Below, in pieces: positions 6,743-15,224 of a stretch of DNA of 28,488 nucleotides. The stretch comes from SZUA-287 sp036397975 (GTDB lineage Bacteria > Bacteroidota > Ignavibacteria > UBA10030 > UBA6906): assembly GCA_036397975.1 (NCBI GenBank), contig DASWHW010000085.1, forward strand, positions 1 to 28,488, written 5' to 3'. Within the stretch, counting starts at the first letter, position 1. The number at the start of each line of letters is the position of its first letter. Both the position numbers and the translations under genes were made by a program. The notes beneath the pieces are model-generated. The model was not told the DNA's origin and searched no databases. It worked only from the letters and a program-made list of their open reading frames with translations.

Positions 6743-9432
6743 TCGGTCAGACAATTTCTCACTACAAGATAATTGAGAAGTTGGGTGAAGGTGGCATGGG
6801 CGTTGTTTACAAAGCCGAGGACACAAAGCTCGACCGTATGGTCGCGCTAAAATTCCTTCCGTCGCACCTGAATGCCTCCGAAGACGACAAGAAGCGCTTC
6901 ATTCAGGAAGCAAAAGCCGCGTCCGCAATGAATCACCCAAACATCTGTACGATCTATTCTATCGAAGAGCATGAGGATCAAATCTTCATTGCTATGGAAT
7001 TTGTGGATGGTCGCACACTTCGCCAACGGAAGGAGACAACCTCGCTGAAGCAGGCAATCGAGATGGGAATACAGATTGCCGACGGACTTGCCGCTGCGCA
7101 TGAAAAAGGAATTGTCCACCGCGACATCAAGCCGGAAAATATCATGATCCGCAAAGATGGGATTGTGCAGATCATGGATTTTGGCCTTGCGAAACTGCGC
7201 GGTGTCTCCCGGTTGACGAAAGAAGGAAGCACCGTCGGCACTGCCGGTTACATGTCGCCTGAGCAAGTGCAGGGGCAAGATGCCGATCATCGGTCAGATA
7301 TCTTCTCGCTGGGTGCTCTAATATACGAACTGCTTACCGGCCAGCTTCCATTTAAGGGCGTGCATGAAACTGCGATTATGTACGAAGTTGTCAATGTAGA
7401 CGCGGTACCCCCATCGGCAGTCGTTCCTGAGATCGAACCCGAGCTGGACAGGATCGTTCTCGAATGTTTGCAGAAGGAACCGGACGAGCGATGTCAATCG
7501 GCAAAAGAAGTTTCGAAGGACCTGAAACGTTTCAAACGAGAATCCGGCCGGCAGCGGGTAAGTCGGATCTCCTCCGTTCGTCAACTTCATCCGCCGACGC
7601 AAAGCACCGCCCAGATGCCGATTCCCGATATGCAGCCGGTGAGTTCTCAGGCCTTACCCTCAAAGCCCGCTTCGAGTCGCTTATGGATGATTATTGCCGC
7701 AGCATTGTTTATCGCGCTGTGCACTGCCCTGTTTTTCTATTGGAAAGCGGCAAGTATCGAGATACCGGTCTTGCGGGCAACAATACTTCCGCCGGAGAAG
7801 GGGAGCTTTGATTCTGAGCAGGGTGCGCATTTCGCCATTTCACCCGATGGCCATGCCATTGCGTTCGTAGGAACCGATTCTTCGGGAAAGAAACATCTGT
7901 GGGTGCGTCAATTGAACACCAATTCCCCCATGCCCCTGCCCGGTACAGACAACGCTTCCTACCCTTTCTGGTCGTACGACAGCAAGACGATCGGGTTCTT
8001 TGCAGATTCGAAACTGAAAAAAGTGGACGCCGCAGGCGGCCCTCCCCTTGCACTATGCGAAGCGGAAGCGGGACGGGGTGGAACATGGAATCAGGACGGC
8101 ATCATACTGTTTTGCCCCAGCACGTTCTCGCCGATTCACCAGGTCTCTGCCGCAGGAGGTACACCGACTGCCGTCACCGCACTCGACACGTCATTTAACG
8201 AAACGAATCATCGCATGCCGTTCTTCCTTCCCGATGGAAATCATTTTCTTTTCGTCTCGCAAACTGCGACAAGTGGTGCTGGAGGTTTTGAAGAGCAGGA
8301 CAGAATGTACGTCGGGTCGTTGGATGGAAAAACGAATCAGTTGATGAAAGGCGCTTCGAACATGACCTATTCTTCCGGATATCTCTTTTTCGTCAGACAG
8401 TCAACCCTGATGGCGCAGGCGTTCGATGCAGGATCGCAGGAGTTTGATGGTAATGCATTTCCTTTGGTGGAAAACATCAACTTCAGTCCCCCCCGGAGCA
8501 AGGGCGCATTCTCTGTTTCCAATACGGGAATTCTCGTCTATCTCGAATCAACGTCCTCCACCCGCGAAGTCTACATTGCAGATCGCAGAGGGGCAGTCGT
8601 CCACCGGTATCCGATGAAGAGTCCTCTCTATGCAATGAACTTTTCTCTCGACGGCAAGAAGATAGTGTACGATAATGATGACCGCGCATCGCAAAACCAG
8701 GATATCTGGGTATTTGATATTGCTCGCCAGGTGAACACGCGCTTCACCTTTGACAACACCATAGAGATCCTCCCGATGTGGTCGCCCGACGCAAGCCAAG
8801 TAGTCTATACCTCGTTTATTTCAGGGAAAGGAAATTTGTTCCTCAAAGATGCAAGCGGCACGAAGAAGGAAGAGCTCCTCTTTTCATCGGGTGAGAATAT
8901 GTACACGACAGACTGGTCGCACGACGGGAAGTATCTCTTGCTCTCAGTGCAAGGTGGAAAAACAAAATGGGATATCGCGGTATTTTCTCTTGGTGAAAAG
9001 AAGATTACGTCGACCGTAAAAACGGAATTCAATGAATGGGTTGCGACATTCTCTCCCGATGGACAATGGTTCGCGTATCAGTCTGATGAATCGGGACGCT
9101 TTGAAGTGTATGTGCGGCCCACGAGCGGAGGGGGTGCCAAATGGCAAATCTCGACCGGTGGGGGAGAGAATGCCCATTGGAAAGGAGATGGGAAGGAATT
9201 GTATTTCGCCTCGAATGGCAAACTCATGGCTGTTGCAGTAAACAGTGGTGGCGGTAAATTTGAAGTTGGAATTCCTCATCCTCTATTTGACCTTGACCCG
9301 AGAAGAAATACAGAATATATCGATGTCTCACAGGATGGTCAGCAGTTCATCATCAGAGTGGAGAACAATGTGCAAGGAGTTTCTCCCATGCAGGTGGTGA
9401 CAAATTTTCCCGTGGAGTTGAAGAAAAAATAG
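6739..9432 (+). CDS. K3: membrane Ser/Thr kinase with TolB/PD40 beta-propeller exterior
   Basis: An 897-residue protein with the common N-terminus MIGQTISHYKIIEKLGEGGMG. ATP lysine K38, HRDIKPEN (H127-N134), DFG at 147-149, and GTAGYMSPEQ are present. The membrane helix is about residues 314-335 (RLWMIIAAALFIALCTALFF). The exterior has PD40-type blades (FAISPDGHAIAF, FWSYDSKTIGFF, MWSPDASQVVY, FSPDGQWFAY) and ends VVTNFPVELKKK. The start is supported by GGAGGT five bases upstream. It is the same type as K2 and K8, and probably a duplicate of them, with a cytoplasmic kinase and an outside sensor or docking domain. It follows L2 with an ATGA overlap; its stop is 19 bases before L3. Confidence 0.94.
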   Translation: MIGQTISHYKIIEKLGEGGMGVVYKAEDTKLDRMVALKFLPSHLNASEDDKKRFIQEAKAASAMNHPNICTIYSIEEHEDQIFIAMEFVDGRTLRQRKETTSLKQAIEMGIQIADGLAAAHEKGIVHRDIKPENIMIRKDGIVQIMDFGLAKLRGVSRLTKEGSTVGTAGYMSPEQVQGQDADHRSDIFSLGALIYELLTGQLPFKGVHETAIMYEVVNVDAVPPSAVVPEIEPELDRIVLECLQKEPDERCQSAKEVSKDLKRFKRESGRQRVSRISSVRQLHPPTQSTAQMPIPDMQPVSSQALPSKPASSRLWMIIAAALFIALCTALFFYWKAASIEIPVLRATILPPEKGSFDSEQGAHFAISPDGHAIAFVGTDSSGKKHLWVRQLNTNSPMPLPGTDNASYPFWSYDSKTIGFFADSKLKKVDAAGGPPLALCEAEAGRGGTWNQDGIILFCPSTFSPIHQVSAAGGTPTAVTALDTSFNETNHRMPFFLPDGNHFLFVSQTATSGAGGFEEQDRMYVGSLDGKTNQLMKGASNMTYSSGYLFFVRQSTLMAQAFDAGSQEFDGNAFPLVENINFSPPRSKGAFSVSNTGILVYLESTSSTREVYIADRRGAVVHRYPMKSPLYAMNFSLDGKKIVYDNDDRASQNQDIWVFDIARQVNTRFTFDNTIEILPMWSPDASQVVYTSFISGKGNLFLKDASGTKKEELLFSSGENMYTTDWSHDGKYLLLSVQGGKTKWDIAVFSLGEKKITSTVKTEFNEWVATFSPDGQWFAYQSDESGRFEVYVRPTSGGGAKWQISTGGGENAHWKGDGKELYFASNGKLMAVAVNSGGGKFEVGIPHPLFDLDPRRNTEYIDVSQDGQQFIIRVENNVQGVSPMQVVTNFPVELKKK

Positions 9433-9451
9433 TTTCCTCTAGAGGATCATT

Positions 9452-9556
9452 ATGATTGGCCAGACCATTTCACATTACAGGATCCTTGAGAAGTTGGGCG
9501 AGGCCCGCCCAAACGACCTCCTGACTATGATTGGAGGATTATACCATGGTTGGTAA
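9452..9556 (+). pseudogene. L3: truncated kinase N-terminus / 34-aa leader ORF before K4
   Basis: The ORF encodes MIGQTISHYRILEKLGE, then ARPNDLLTMIGGLYHGW and TAA, with the stop overlapping K4's ATG (9546) by 11 bases. AGAGGA ends five bases upstream of its ATG, a good ribosome site. The 51 kinase-like bases differ from those of L8b at 14 positions, nearly all silent or conservative, while the following bases are almost identical to L1 and L8b. Confidence 0.7.
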
Positions 9557-9598
9557 GACGATATCTCAATATCGAATTCTTGAAGAGGTCGGGCGGGG
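9503..9598 (+). repeat. 96-base class A element, copy 2
   Basis: The same element as at 3795-3890 and 20759-20854; it differs from the 20759 copy at a single base (A instead of G at 9511). It has inverted-repeat ends, an internal GGAGGA (9533-9538), ATG 9546 and 17 codons of the K4 N-terminus. Removing 9503-9596 rejoins L3 to the K4 body as LGE-GGMGVVYK. K4's body belongs to a different kinase subgroup from K2 and K8. Confidence 0.8.
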
Positions 9599-12209
9599 AG
9601 GAATGGGCGTTGTTTACAAAGCTCAGGACACGAAGCTCGACCGCCTCGTTGCTCTGAAGTTTCTTCCTCATCACCTCACCGCAAGTGAGGCCGAACAATC
9701 ACGCTTCTTGCAGGAAGCAAAAGCTGCCGCAGCATTGAACCATCCCAATGTCTGTTCAGTGATTGACATTCAGGAAGCAAATGGTCAGCAGTTCATCGTG
9801 ATGGAATACGTTGATGGCGCCACTCTTCGAAGGAAGGCACCCGTTGCGAAACTTGACGAAGCGATTGGCTATGCGGTCCAAATTGGCGAGGCGCTGCAGG
9901 CAGCGCATGCCAAGGGCATAGTTCACCGTGATGTGAAGAGTGAAAACGTAATGGTGACAACCGAAGGACGCGTGAAGGTGATGGACTTTGGCCTTGCAAA
10001 GCTAAAGGGCTCTCTGAAGCTGACCAAGGCGAGTTCGACTGTTGGAACACTCGCATACATGGCGCCGGAACAGATTCAAGGAGATGAGTCCGATGCGCGC
10101 TCGGATATCTTCTCCTTTGGCGTTGTATTGTTCGAAATGTTGACAGGGAAGTTGCCGTTCCGGGGCGAACATGATGCTGCAATCATGTATTCGATCGTGA
10201 ATGAAGAGCCGCAACAGATCACGCAGCTGCTTCCCGACCTCTCGCCGATTGTCGTCAATCTGATCAGTCGGTGTCTGGAAAAAGACCCGGGCGAACGGTA
10301 TCAGCACTTCGATGACATAACCGCCGACCTGAAGCGAGCAATGCGCAGGACGTCGAAGGTGATGAGAAGCTCTTCCTATGTTCCCGTGCAACGGCAGGAG
10401 GATGCAGTCGCTGCACCAGCGTTGTCCGGGACTGAGCACAGGCAACCTGGATTCTTCTCAAGGACATCGACGCGCATCGGCATCGGAGGGTTCATACTGG
10501 TGATAATTGCGCTCATCGTCTGGTTGATGACGGGCTCGTCCCGTCCTGGAATCAATCCTGCAATGTCTCCGTCCATTCTTCAGATCCCGGCGGTTGAGTA
10601 TCAATATCCCGACATGTCTTCGGACGGCAAATGGCTTGCATTCCCGGGCTCTGATGTCGATGCCAAATGGGACATCTATCTTATGTTCATTGAAACAGGC
10701 GAGAGCAGACGTCTCACCTCTGATTATTCCGTCAGTCTGGGAAATGCGGCGTCAGCGAGATTCTCGCCAGACGGGAGTTCCATTGCGTATACCCGGAGGC
10801 GAAGCGCTGCGAATAATTCTGAGGTCTGTATCGTTTCGGTATTGTCGGGGTCATCACGGGTTGTCGCAGATACCGGACTTGTTCCAAGCTGGAATTCTGC
10901 GGGGGATCGGATTTTCTATTACCGGATGGGCAGGGATAATCCCGTGCAAAGCCGGTCGGGGTGGAGGGAGTACTGGAGTGTTTCTCCTCAGGGGGCCGAT
11001 CCGAAAGTCGAATTTGTCGATTCGCTCATGGCAGGGATTCTGGGGTATTTCTCGTTCAAGGTCTCTCCGGTTGGGAACAAGGTGGCTTTTACACGGCCAA
11101 TGGTGGGAGAGTTTAATGAGATATTCATTCATGATCTTTCCTCCGGGAAAGAAATTCAGCTCACGCACGATAAGAAGACCATCGACGAAGTGACGTGGAC
11201 GGATAACGGGTACATCTTCTATTCCTCCAATCGCAGTGGTAATTTCAATATCTGGGCAATTCCGGAAACCGGAGGGGAATCTGTGCAGGTCACATCAGGC
11301 GCGGGTCCGGACAACGGGATCTCGGTTTCCACTGCCGCCAACAGGATCATTTATTCACAGCAATCGCATTCGTATACCCTGTGGGAGGTCAATACAGATG
11401 GAACTGCTCCGCGACAGCTTTTCCCGGATGAGAATATTGAAGAAGGGGATGTTTCACCGGATGGAACAACGTTTGCGCTGAGGATTCATCAATCAACGTC
11501 ACGCCACAATATCATGATCCGCGATCTTGCCGGTACCCGGCAGGAGATCCTCTTCCCCTCCGATCAGTCGGTGGAGCGGGGTACGCCTCTCTGGTCCCCC
11601 TCCGGTCAACTGCTCGCCTACAACGAAATCAGTTATTCTGAAGGGGTCACCCGACATGCGAAAATCATTGATATTGGCGGCGGACGCCGCATACAGGATA
11701 TGGGAGAAGGCCGTATTCAGGGTTGGATCAGCGATTCCCTCATTCTTGTAACGCGCAATACCTCCATGGACAAAAATCACCCGGAGTATAATGAATCGCA
11801 CGTAGTGAATACCCGCACCGGGGTGGATACGCTCTTCTTCAGGAAATCCACATTCGCAGGCCCTGATGCAGGCAATACGGTCATAACATATACGGACCTG
11901 AAAAGTGGCTGGTATATGGTTTCGCGCAAGGAGTTATCGAAAAATCCAAGTGCGAAAGGGTCCCTGATATTTCAAAGCAACGAGGTTGCCTGGGGGGATG
12001 GATCTCCGACAACGGCCTATTACGTGTCCGGAGACAGGAAAGTCTTATGGAAAATGGATTGGCGTTCATTGAAGAAGTCAAAAATTATCGACTTGCCGCC
12101 CGGCGACAATCGTAATTTCAACTACGACCGATTCCGGAATGCGATCACATTCGGGAGGTTCAAGGGAAAGACGAGCATTGTCAAGGTTGACAATGTGTTT
12201 TTGAAATAA
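9546..12209 (+). CDS. K4: membrane Ser/Thr kinase with divergent PD40 propeller; chimeric N-terminus
   Basis: An 887-residue protein. Kinase landmarks: GRGGMG loop (16-21), K38, HRDVKSEN (H127-N134), DFG (147-149), and GTLAYMAPEQIQG, the latter shared with K5 and K6. The membrane helix is about residues 310-331 (IGIGGFILVIIALIVWLM). The exterior is a PD40/TolB-like propeller with blades such as YPDMSSDGKWLAF, FSPDGSSIAYTRR, DGYIFYSSNRSGNFNIW-like and VSPDGTTFALRI, more diverged than in K2/K3. The start ATG has GGAGGA seven bases upstream; an in-frame TTG 15 bases earlier is rejected. The N-terminal 17 codons come from the 96-base element shared with K2 and K8, but the next 77 bases (9600-9676) are identical to K6, marking a chimera. 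Confidence 0.92.
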   Translation: MVGKTISQYRILEEVGRGGMGVVYKAQDTKLDRLVALKFLPHHLTASEAEQSRFLQEAKAAAALNHPNVCSVIDIQEANGQQFIVMEYVDGATLRRKAPVAKLDEAIGYAVQIGEALQAAHAKGIVHRDVKSENVMVTTEGRVKVMDFGLAKLKGSLKLTKASSTVGTLAYMAPEQIQGDESDARSDIFSFGVVLFEMLTGKLPFRGEHDAAIMYSIVNEEPQQITQLLPDLSPIVVNLISRCLEKDPGERYQHFDDITADLKRAMRRTSKVMRSSSYVPVQRQEDAVAAPALSGTEHRQPGFFSRTSTRIGIGGFILVIIALIVWLMTGSSRPGINPAMSPSILQIPAVEYQYPDMSSDGKWLAFPGSDVDAKWDIYLMFIETGESRRLTSDYSVSLGNAASARFSPDGSSIAYTRRRSAANNSEVCIVSVLSGSSRVVADTGLVPSWNSAGDRIFYYRMGRDNPVQSRSGWREYWSVSPQGADPKVEFVDSLMAGILGYFSFKVSPVGNKVAFTRPMVGEFNEIFIHDLSSGKEIQLTHDKKTIDEVTWTDNGYIFYSSNRSGNFNIWAIPETGGESVQVTSGAGPDNGISVSTAANRIIYSQQSHSYTLWEVNTDGTAPRQLFPDENIEEGDVSPDGTTFALRIHQSTSRHNIMIRDLAGTRQEILFPSDQSVERGTPLWSPSGQLLAYNEISYSEGVTRHAKIIDIGGGRRIQDMGEGRIQGWISDSLILVTRNTSMDKNHPEYNESHVVNTRTGVDTLFFRKSTFAGPDAGNTVITYTDLKSGWYMVSRKELSKNPSAKGSLIFQSNEVAWGDGSPTTAYYVSGDRKVLWKMDWRSLKKSKIIDLPPGDNRNFNYDRFRNAITFGRFKGKTSIVKVDNVFLK

Positions 12210-12246
12210 TGCCATCAGATCATAATAATTGACGTTTGGTTACACC

Positions 12247-12384
12247 ATGATCGGACAATCAATCCTACTTTACAAGATCCTTGAGGCGCTCGGCGAAGCC
12301 CGACTACTCCCGACTTCGCCGGGATTCGCCGGGCAGGGCGGACTCACCCGCCGGAGCAATTACACTATGTCACGTGCATGGTAA
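12247..12384 (+). pseudogene. L4a: first truncated kinase N-terminus / 45-aa leader ORF before K5
   Basis: The ORF reads MIGQSILLYKILEALGE, a degenerate kinase start, then a GC-rich repeat-encoded tail (ARLLPTSPGFAGQ and on) to TAA at 12382-12384. The stop shares its last A with the ATG of L4b (TAATG). No strong ribosome site is seen upstream. It lies 37 bases after the K4 stop; those 37 bases hold nothing recognisable. Confidence 0.6.
12298..12342 (+). repeat. Class C palindromic repeat, copy 1
   Basis: A 45-base unit starting gcccgactactcccgac, directly after the leader's LGE codons. It matches 12435-12479 at 39 of 45 positions. It holds nested arms tcccg...cggga and the motif cgggcagggcgg. 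Confidence 0.65.
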
Positions 12385-12560
12385 TGGTTGGCGAAACTAT
12401 CTCTCACTACAGGATTCTGGAGAAATTAGGCGAAGTCCGACTACTCCCGATTTCATCGGGATTCGTCGGGCAGGGCGGGCCTGCCCGCCTTTGGGAATGC
12501 ACTGAGGCAGGCGGGTTCGCCCGCCGAAGCTCTCTTCACTTACTACGGATACTGTCATGA
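12384..12560 (+). pseudogene. L4b: second truncated kinase N-terminus / 58-aa leader ORF before K5
   Basis: The ORF encodes MVGETISHYRILEKLGE (an ATG two codons upstream, 12378, is also in frame), then a repeat-encoded tail VRLLPISSGFVGQ and on, open to the TGA that overlaps K5's ATG as ATGA. Thus L4a, L4b and K5 form a chain of start-stop overlaps. Kinase homology ends exactly at LGE. Confidence 0.65.
12435..12479 (+). repeat. Class C palindromic repeat, copy 2
   Basis: The 45-base unit matches 12298-12342 at 39 of 45 bases. It continues into two perfect hairpins: GGGCAGG/CCTGCCC (12468-12474 with 12480-12486) and GGCGGG/CCCGCC (12510-12515 with 12520-12525, loop TTCG). The copy at 12298 lacks these follow-on hairpins in the same form. 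Confidence 0.65.
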
Positions 12561-15217
12561 TTGGAAAGACGATTCTCCACTACAGAATTCTTGAGAAATT
12601 GGGTGAAGGTGGAATGGGCGTCGTCTACAAAGCCCAGGACACCAAGCTCAATCGCCTTGTTGCACTAAAATTCCTGCCGCAACGTGTCAGCACGGGAGGA
12701 GAAGAGAAAGCTCGTTTTCTTCAGGAGGCCCAAGCCGCCGCAGCGCTCAACCATCCGAACATCTGCACAATCTACGGGATCGAAGAGAACGACGCTCAGC
12801 AGTTTATCGAAATGGAGTTCATCGACGGCAAGACTCTGCGTCAGAAATTTGAAGAAGAACAACTGAAGGTGGCCGACGTCATCTCGTATGCCATGCAAAT
12901 TGCCGAGGCGTTGCAGGAGGCTCACGGCAAAGGAATTGTGCACCGGGATATCAAGGCAGACAACGTGATGCTGAATTCCAAGAATCAGATCAAAGTCATG
13001 GATTTCGGTCTCGCGAAGCTCAAGGGGACACTTAAACTCACGCGCATATCGAGCACCGTGGGCACGTTGGCGTACATGGCGCCGGAGCAAATTCAGGGTG
13101 GAGAAGTGGATGGGCGTTCCGATATTTTCTCCTTTGGCGTTGTGCTGTTCGAGATGCTTACCGGTCGGCTTCCCTTCCGTGGAGAGCACGAAGCAGCGAT
13201 GATCTATTCCATTCTCAACGAGGAACCTGAAGGAGTCGGTAAACATCGTCAGGATGTCCCCCAAGAGCTGGCTCACATTATTCGTCGCGCCCTTGAGAAA
13301 GATCCATCAGACCGCTACGAAACGGTCGCGGAGATACTGGGCGAACTCCGACACCTGAAGAAACAATCATCAAAAGTCACGCGCACGGCTACCATCTCGA
13401 CGAGAGGTTTGACGGAGGTTGCCGAACCGCCAACGGTATCGCACGTTGAGACTGGCCCGAAAACTCAACGAGCCTCCGCTTCGAGGAAAATGTTGATCGC
13501 GGCGGCCGGTGTGGTCGGCCTTCTGGCAATCGGTGTGGTTGTATGGTGGACTCTTCGTTCGGGCGAATCAACCACTCCGGCAGTTAACATGAAAATCGCC
13601 CGACTTACGGCAACTGGCAAGACAAGCAACGCCGTGATATCGCCTGAAGGTCGCCTCATTGTGTACAGCCAACGAGAGAAGGGAAAGCAGAGTCTCTGGG
13701 TGCGACAAATCGCTACCGCGAGCACAGTTCAGATCCTGCCGCCGGCAGAGGTTGATTTTGCGGGTTTGACTCTTTCACGAGATGGCAATTACCTCTATTA
13801 CGTGGTCAATGAAATTGGAGGCCCGAACGCATCTCTCTATAAGATACCTTCACTCGGAGGGAGTCCGAAGAAACTCATGAACGACGTTCAGAGTCCGATA
13901 TCTCTTTCCCCTGACGAAAAGAAGATCACGTTCACGCGGTACTATCCGAAATCCGGCGAGTTCACTTTGATGGTGGCAAATGAAGACGGGTCAGATGAAA
14001 GAATTCTTGCGACGCATAAATTAGATAAATGGTTTGAGGGAAAACCCTCGTGGTCTCCAGATGGCGGGGCAATCCTCTGCGCTCTGGGACACTGGGAGGG
14101 CGGCTTGCATCGCGCACCCGTTGCCGTTCAGGTAAAAGACGGAAGCGAACAGAAGACCACCGGGCAGCAATGGCAGGGAATGAGTGCAGTTGAATGGATC
14201 CATGATGGGAGCGGTTTCATTGTGGTGGGAAGCGAGAAGGGTTCGTCGATTGGACAGCTTTGGCTGGTACAAAAGAGAGACGGCGACGTAAGGAGGATTA
14301 CCAATGATTTGACTGACTATGGAACGATCTCTCTCGCTCAGAACTCGCAAACGTTGTGTACCATCCAGAGCGAGGTTCGTTCCAGCCTTTTGCTCCTTCC
14401 CGGCGCCGACGTGTCCAAGGCGACGCAGATTACATCCGGCAAGGAGGAAGGATTGAAGGGTATGGCTTATGCGCCAGATGATCGGATCGTTTACACGAAT
14501 CAGACAGTCGGAAACGACGATATCTGGACTTGTAAAGCGGATGGGACAGGTCAAAGGCAACTGACCTCGGAACTCTCCAACGATTACCAGCCCGCAGTAT
14601 CCCCCGATGGCCGAACGATAGTATTTGTTTCCAATCGCGCAGGAATACCGAATATCTGGAAAATGCAGAATGACGGCAGCAAACCAGAGCAACTCACGTT
14701 TGGAGGAGAGGATTACAGGCCGGAGGTTTCTTCAGATGGAAAGTGGGTGTATTTCGATTCATGGGACTCCGGTCCACTACTTTTGATGAGAGTTCCAATT
14801 GAGGGGGGAGATCCGCAGGCGGTCTTCAACAAAGGCGCTTCACAACGAGCCCGATCGTCCCCCGATGGGAAACTGCTGGCATTTGTTCTTGTGGACGAGC
14901 AGAAGGTGGGGAAACCCGAGATTCTCATAATGCCATCGACCGGGGGTGATATCATCAAATCGTTTGAAGTCCCAACAACGGCAAGTTCTGCTTCCATGCG
15001 ATGGAGTCCGGATAGTCGTGCAATTTCGTACGTCGACACGCGCGAAGGGGTGTCCAACATCTGGGAACAATCCCTCAGTGGCGGTGCTGCGCGCAAATTG
15101 ACGGACTTTAAGTCCGATCTGATTTTTTCGTTTAGTTGGTCGCGGAATGGAAAGGACCTTGCCGTCGCGAGAGGGCAAACGTCAAGCGACGTTGTTCTTA
15201 TCAGTAACTTCAGGTGA
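12557..15217 (+). CDS. K5: membrane Ser/Thr kinase with TolB/PD40 beta-propeller exterior
   Basis: An 886-residue protein starting MIGKTILHYRILEKLGEGGMG. K38, HRDIKADN (H129-N136), DFG (149-151) and GTLAYMAPEQIQG are intact. The membrane helix is about residues 312-333 (MLIAAAGVVGLLAIGVVVWW). The exterior carries PD40/TolB blades (VISPEGRLIVYSQ, LSPDEKKITFTRY, WSPDGGAILCA, VSPDGRTIVFVSNRAGIPNIW, SSPDGKLLAFV), which in TolB-like proteins form a six- or seven-bladed propeller. It has FRGEHEAAMIYSILNEEP, typical of the K4-K6 subgroup. It overlaps L4b by ATGA, and K6 begins seven bases after its stop, so K5 and K6 are almost certainly cotranscribed. Confidence 0.94.
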   Translation: MIGKTILHYRILEKLGEGGMGVVYKAQDTKLNRLVALKFLPQRVSTGGEEKARFLQEAQAAAALNHPNICTIYGIEENDAQQFIEMEFIDGKTLRQKFEEEQLKVADVISYAMQIAEALQEAHGKGIVHRDIKADNVMLNSKNQIKVMDFGLAKLKGTLKLTRISSTVGTLAYMAPEQIQGGEVDGRSDIFSFGVVLFEMLTGRLPFRGEHEAAMIYSILNEEPEGVGKHRQDVPQELAHIIRRALEKDPSDRYETVAEILGELRHLKKQSSKVTRTATISTRGLTEVAEPPTVSHVETGPKTQRASASRKMLIAAAGVVGLLAIGVVVWWTLRSGESTTPAVNMKIARLTATGKTSNAVISPEGRLIVYSQREKGKQSLWVRQIATASTVQILPPAEVDFAGLTLSRDGNYLYYVVNEIGGPNASLYKIPSLGGSPKKLMNDVQSPISLSPDEKKITFTRYYPKSGEFTLMVANEDGSDERILATHKLDKWFEGKPSWSPDGGAILCALGHWEGGLHRAPVAVQVKDGSEQKTTGQQWQGMSAVEWIHDGSGFIVVGSEKGSSIGQLWLVQKRDGDVRRITNDLTDYGTISLAQNSQTLCTIQSEVRSSLLLLPGADVSKATQITSGKEEGLKGMAYAPDDRIVYTNQTVGNDDIWTCKADGTGQRQLTSELSNDYQPAVSPDGRTIVFVSNRAGIPNIWKMQNDGSKPEQLTFGGEDYRPEVSSDGKWVYFDSWDSGPLLLMRVPIEGGDPQAVFNKGASQRARSSPDGKLLAFVLVDEQKVGKPEILIMPSTGGDIIKSFEVPTTASSASMRWSPDSRAISYVDTREGVSNIWEQSLSGGAARKLTDFKSDLIFSFSWSRNGKDLAVARGQTSSDVVLISNFR

Positions 15218-15224
15218 GTTAGAA

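Noticed and set aside
15147..15224. Upstream in-frame ATG for K6
   Set aside because: The added 26 residues are encoded inside the K5 3' end and have no kinase homology; the MIGHTISHY start matches all paralogs.
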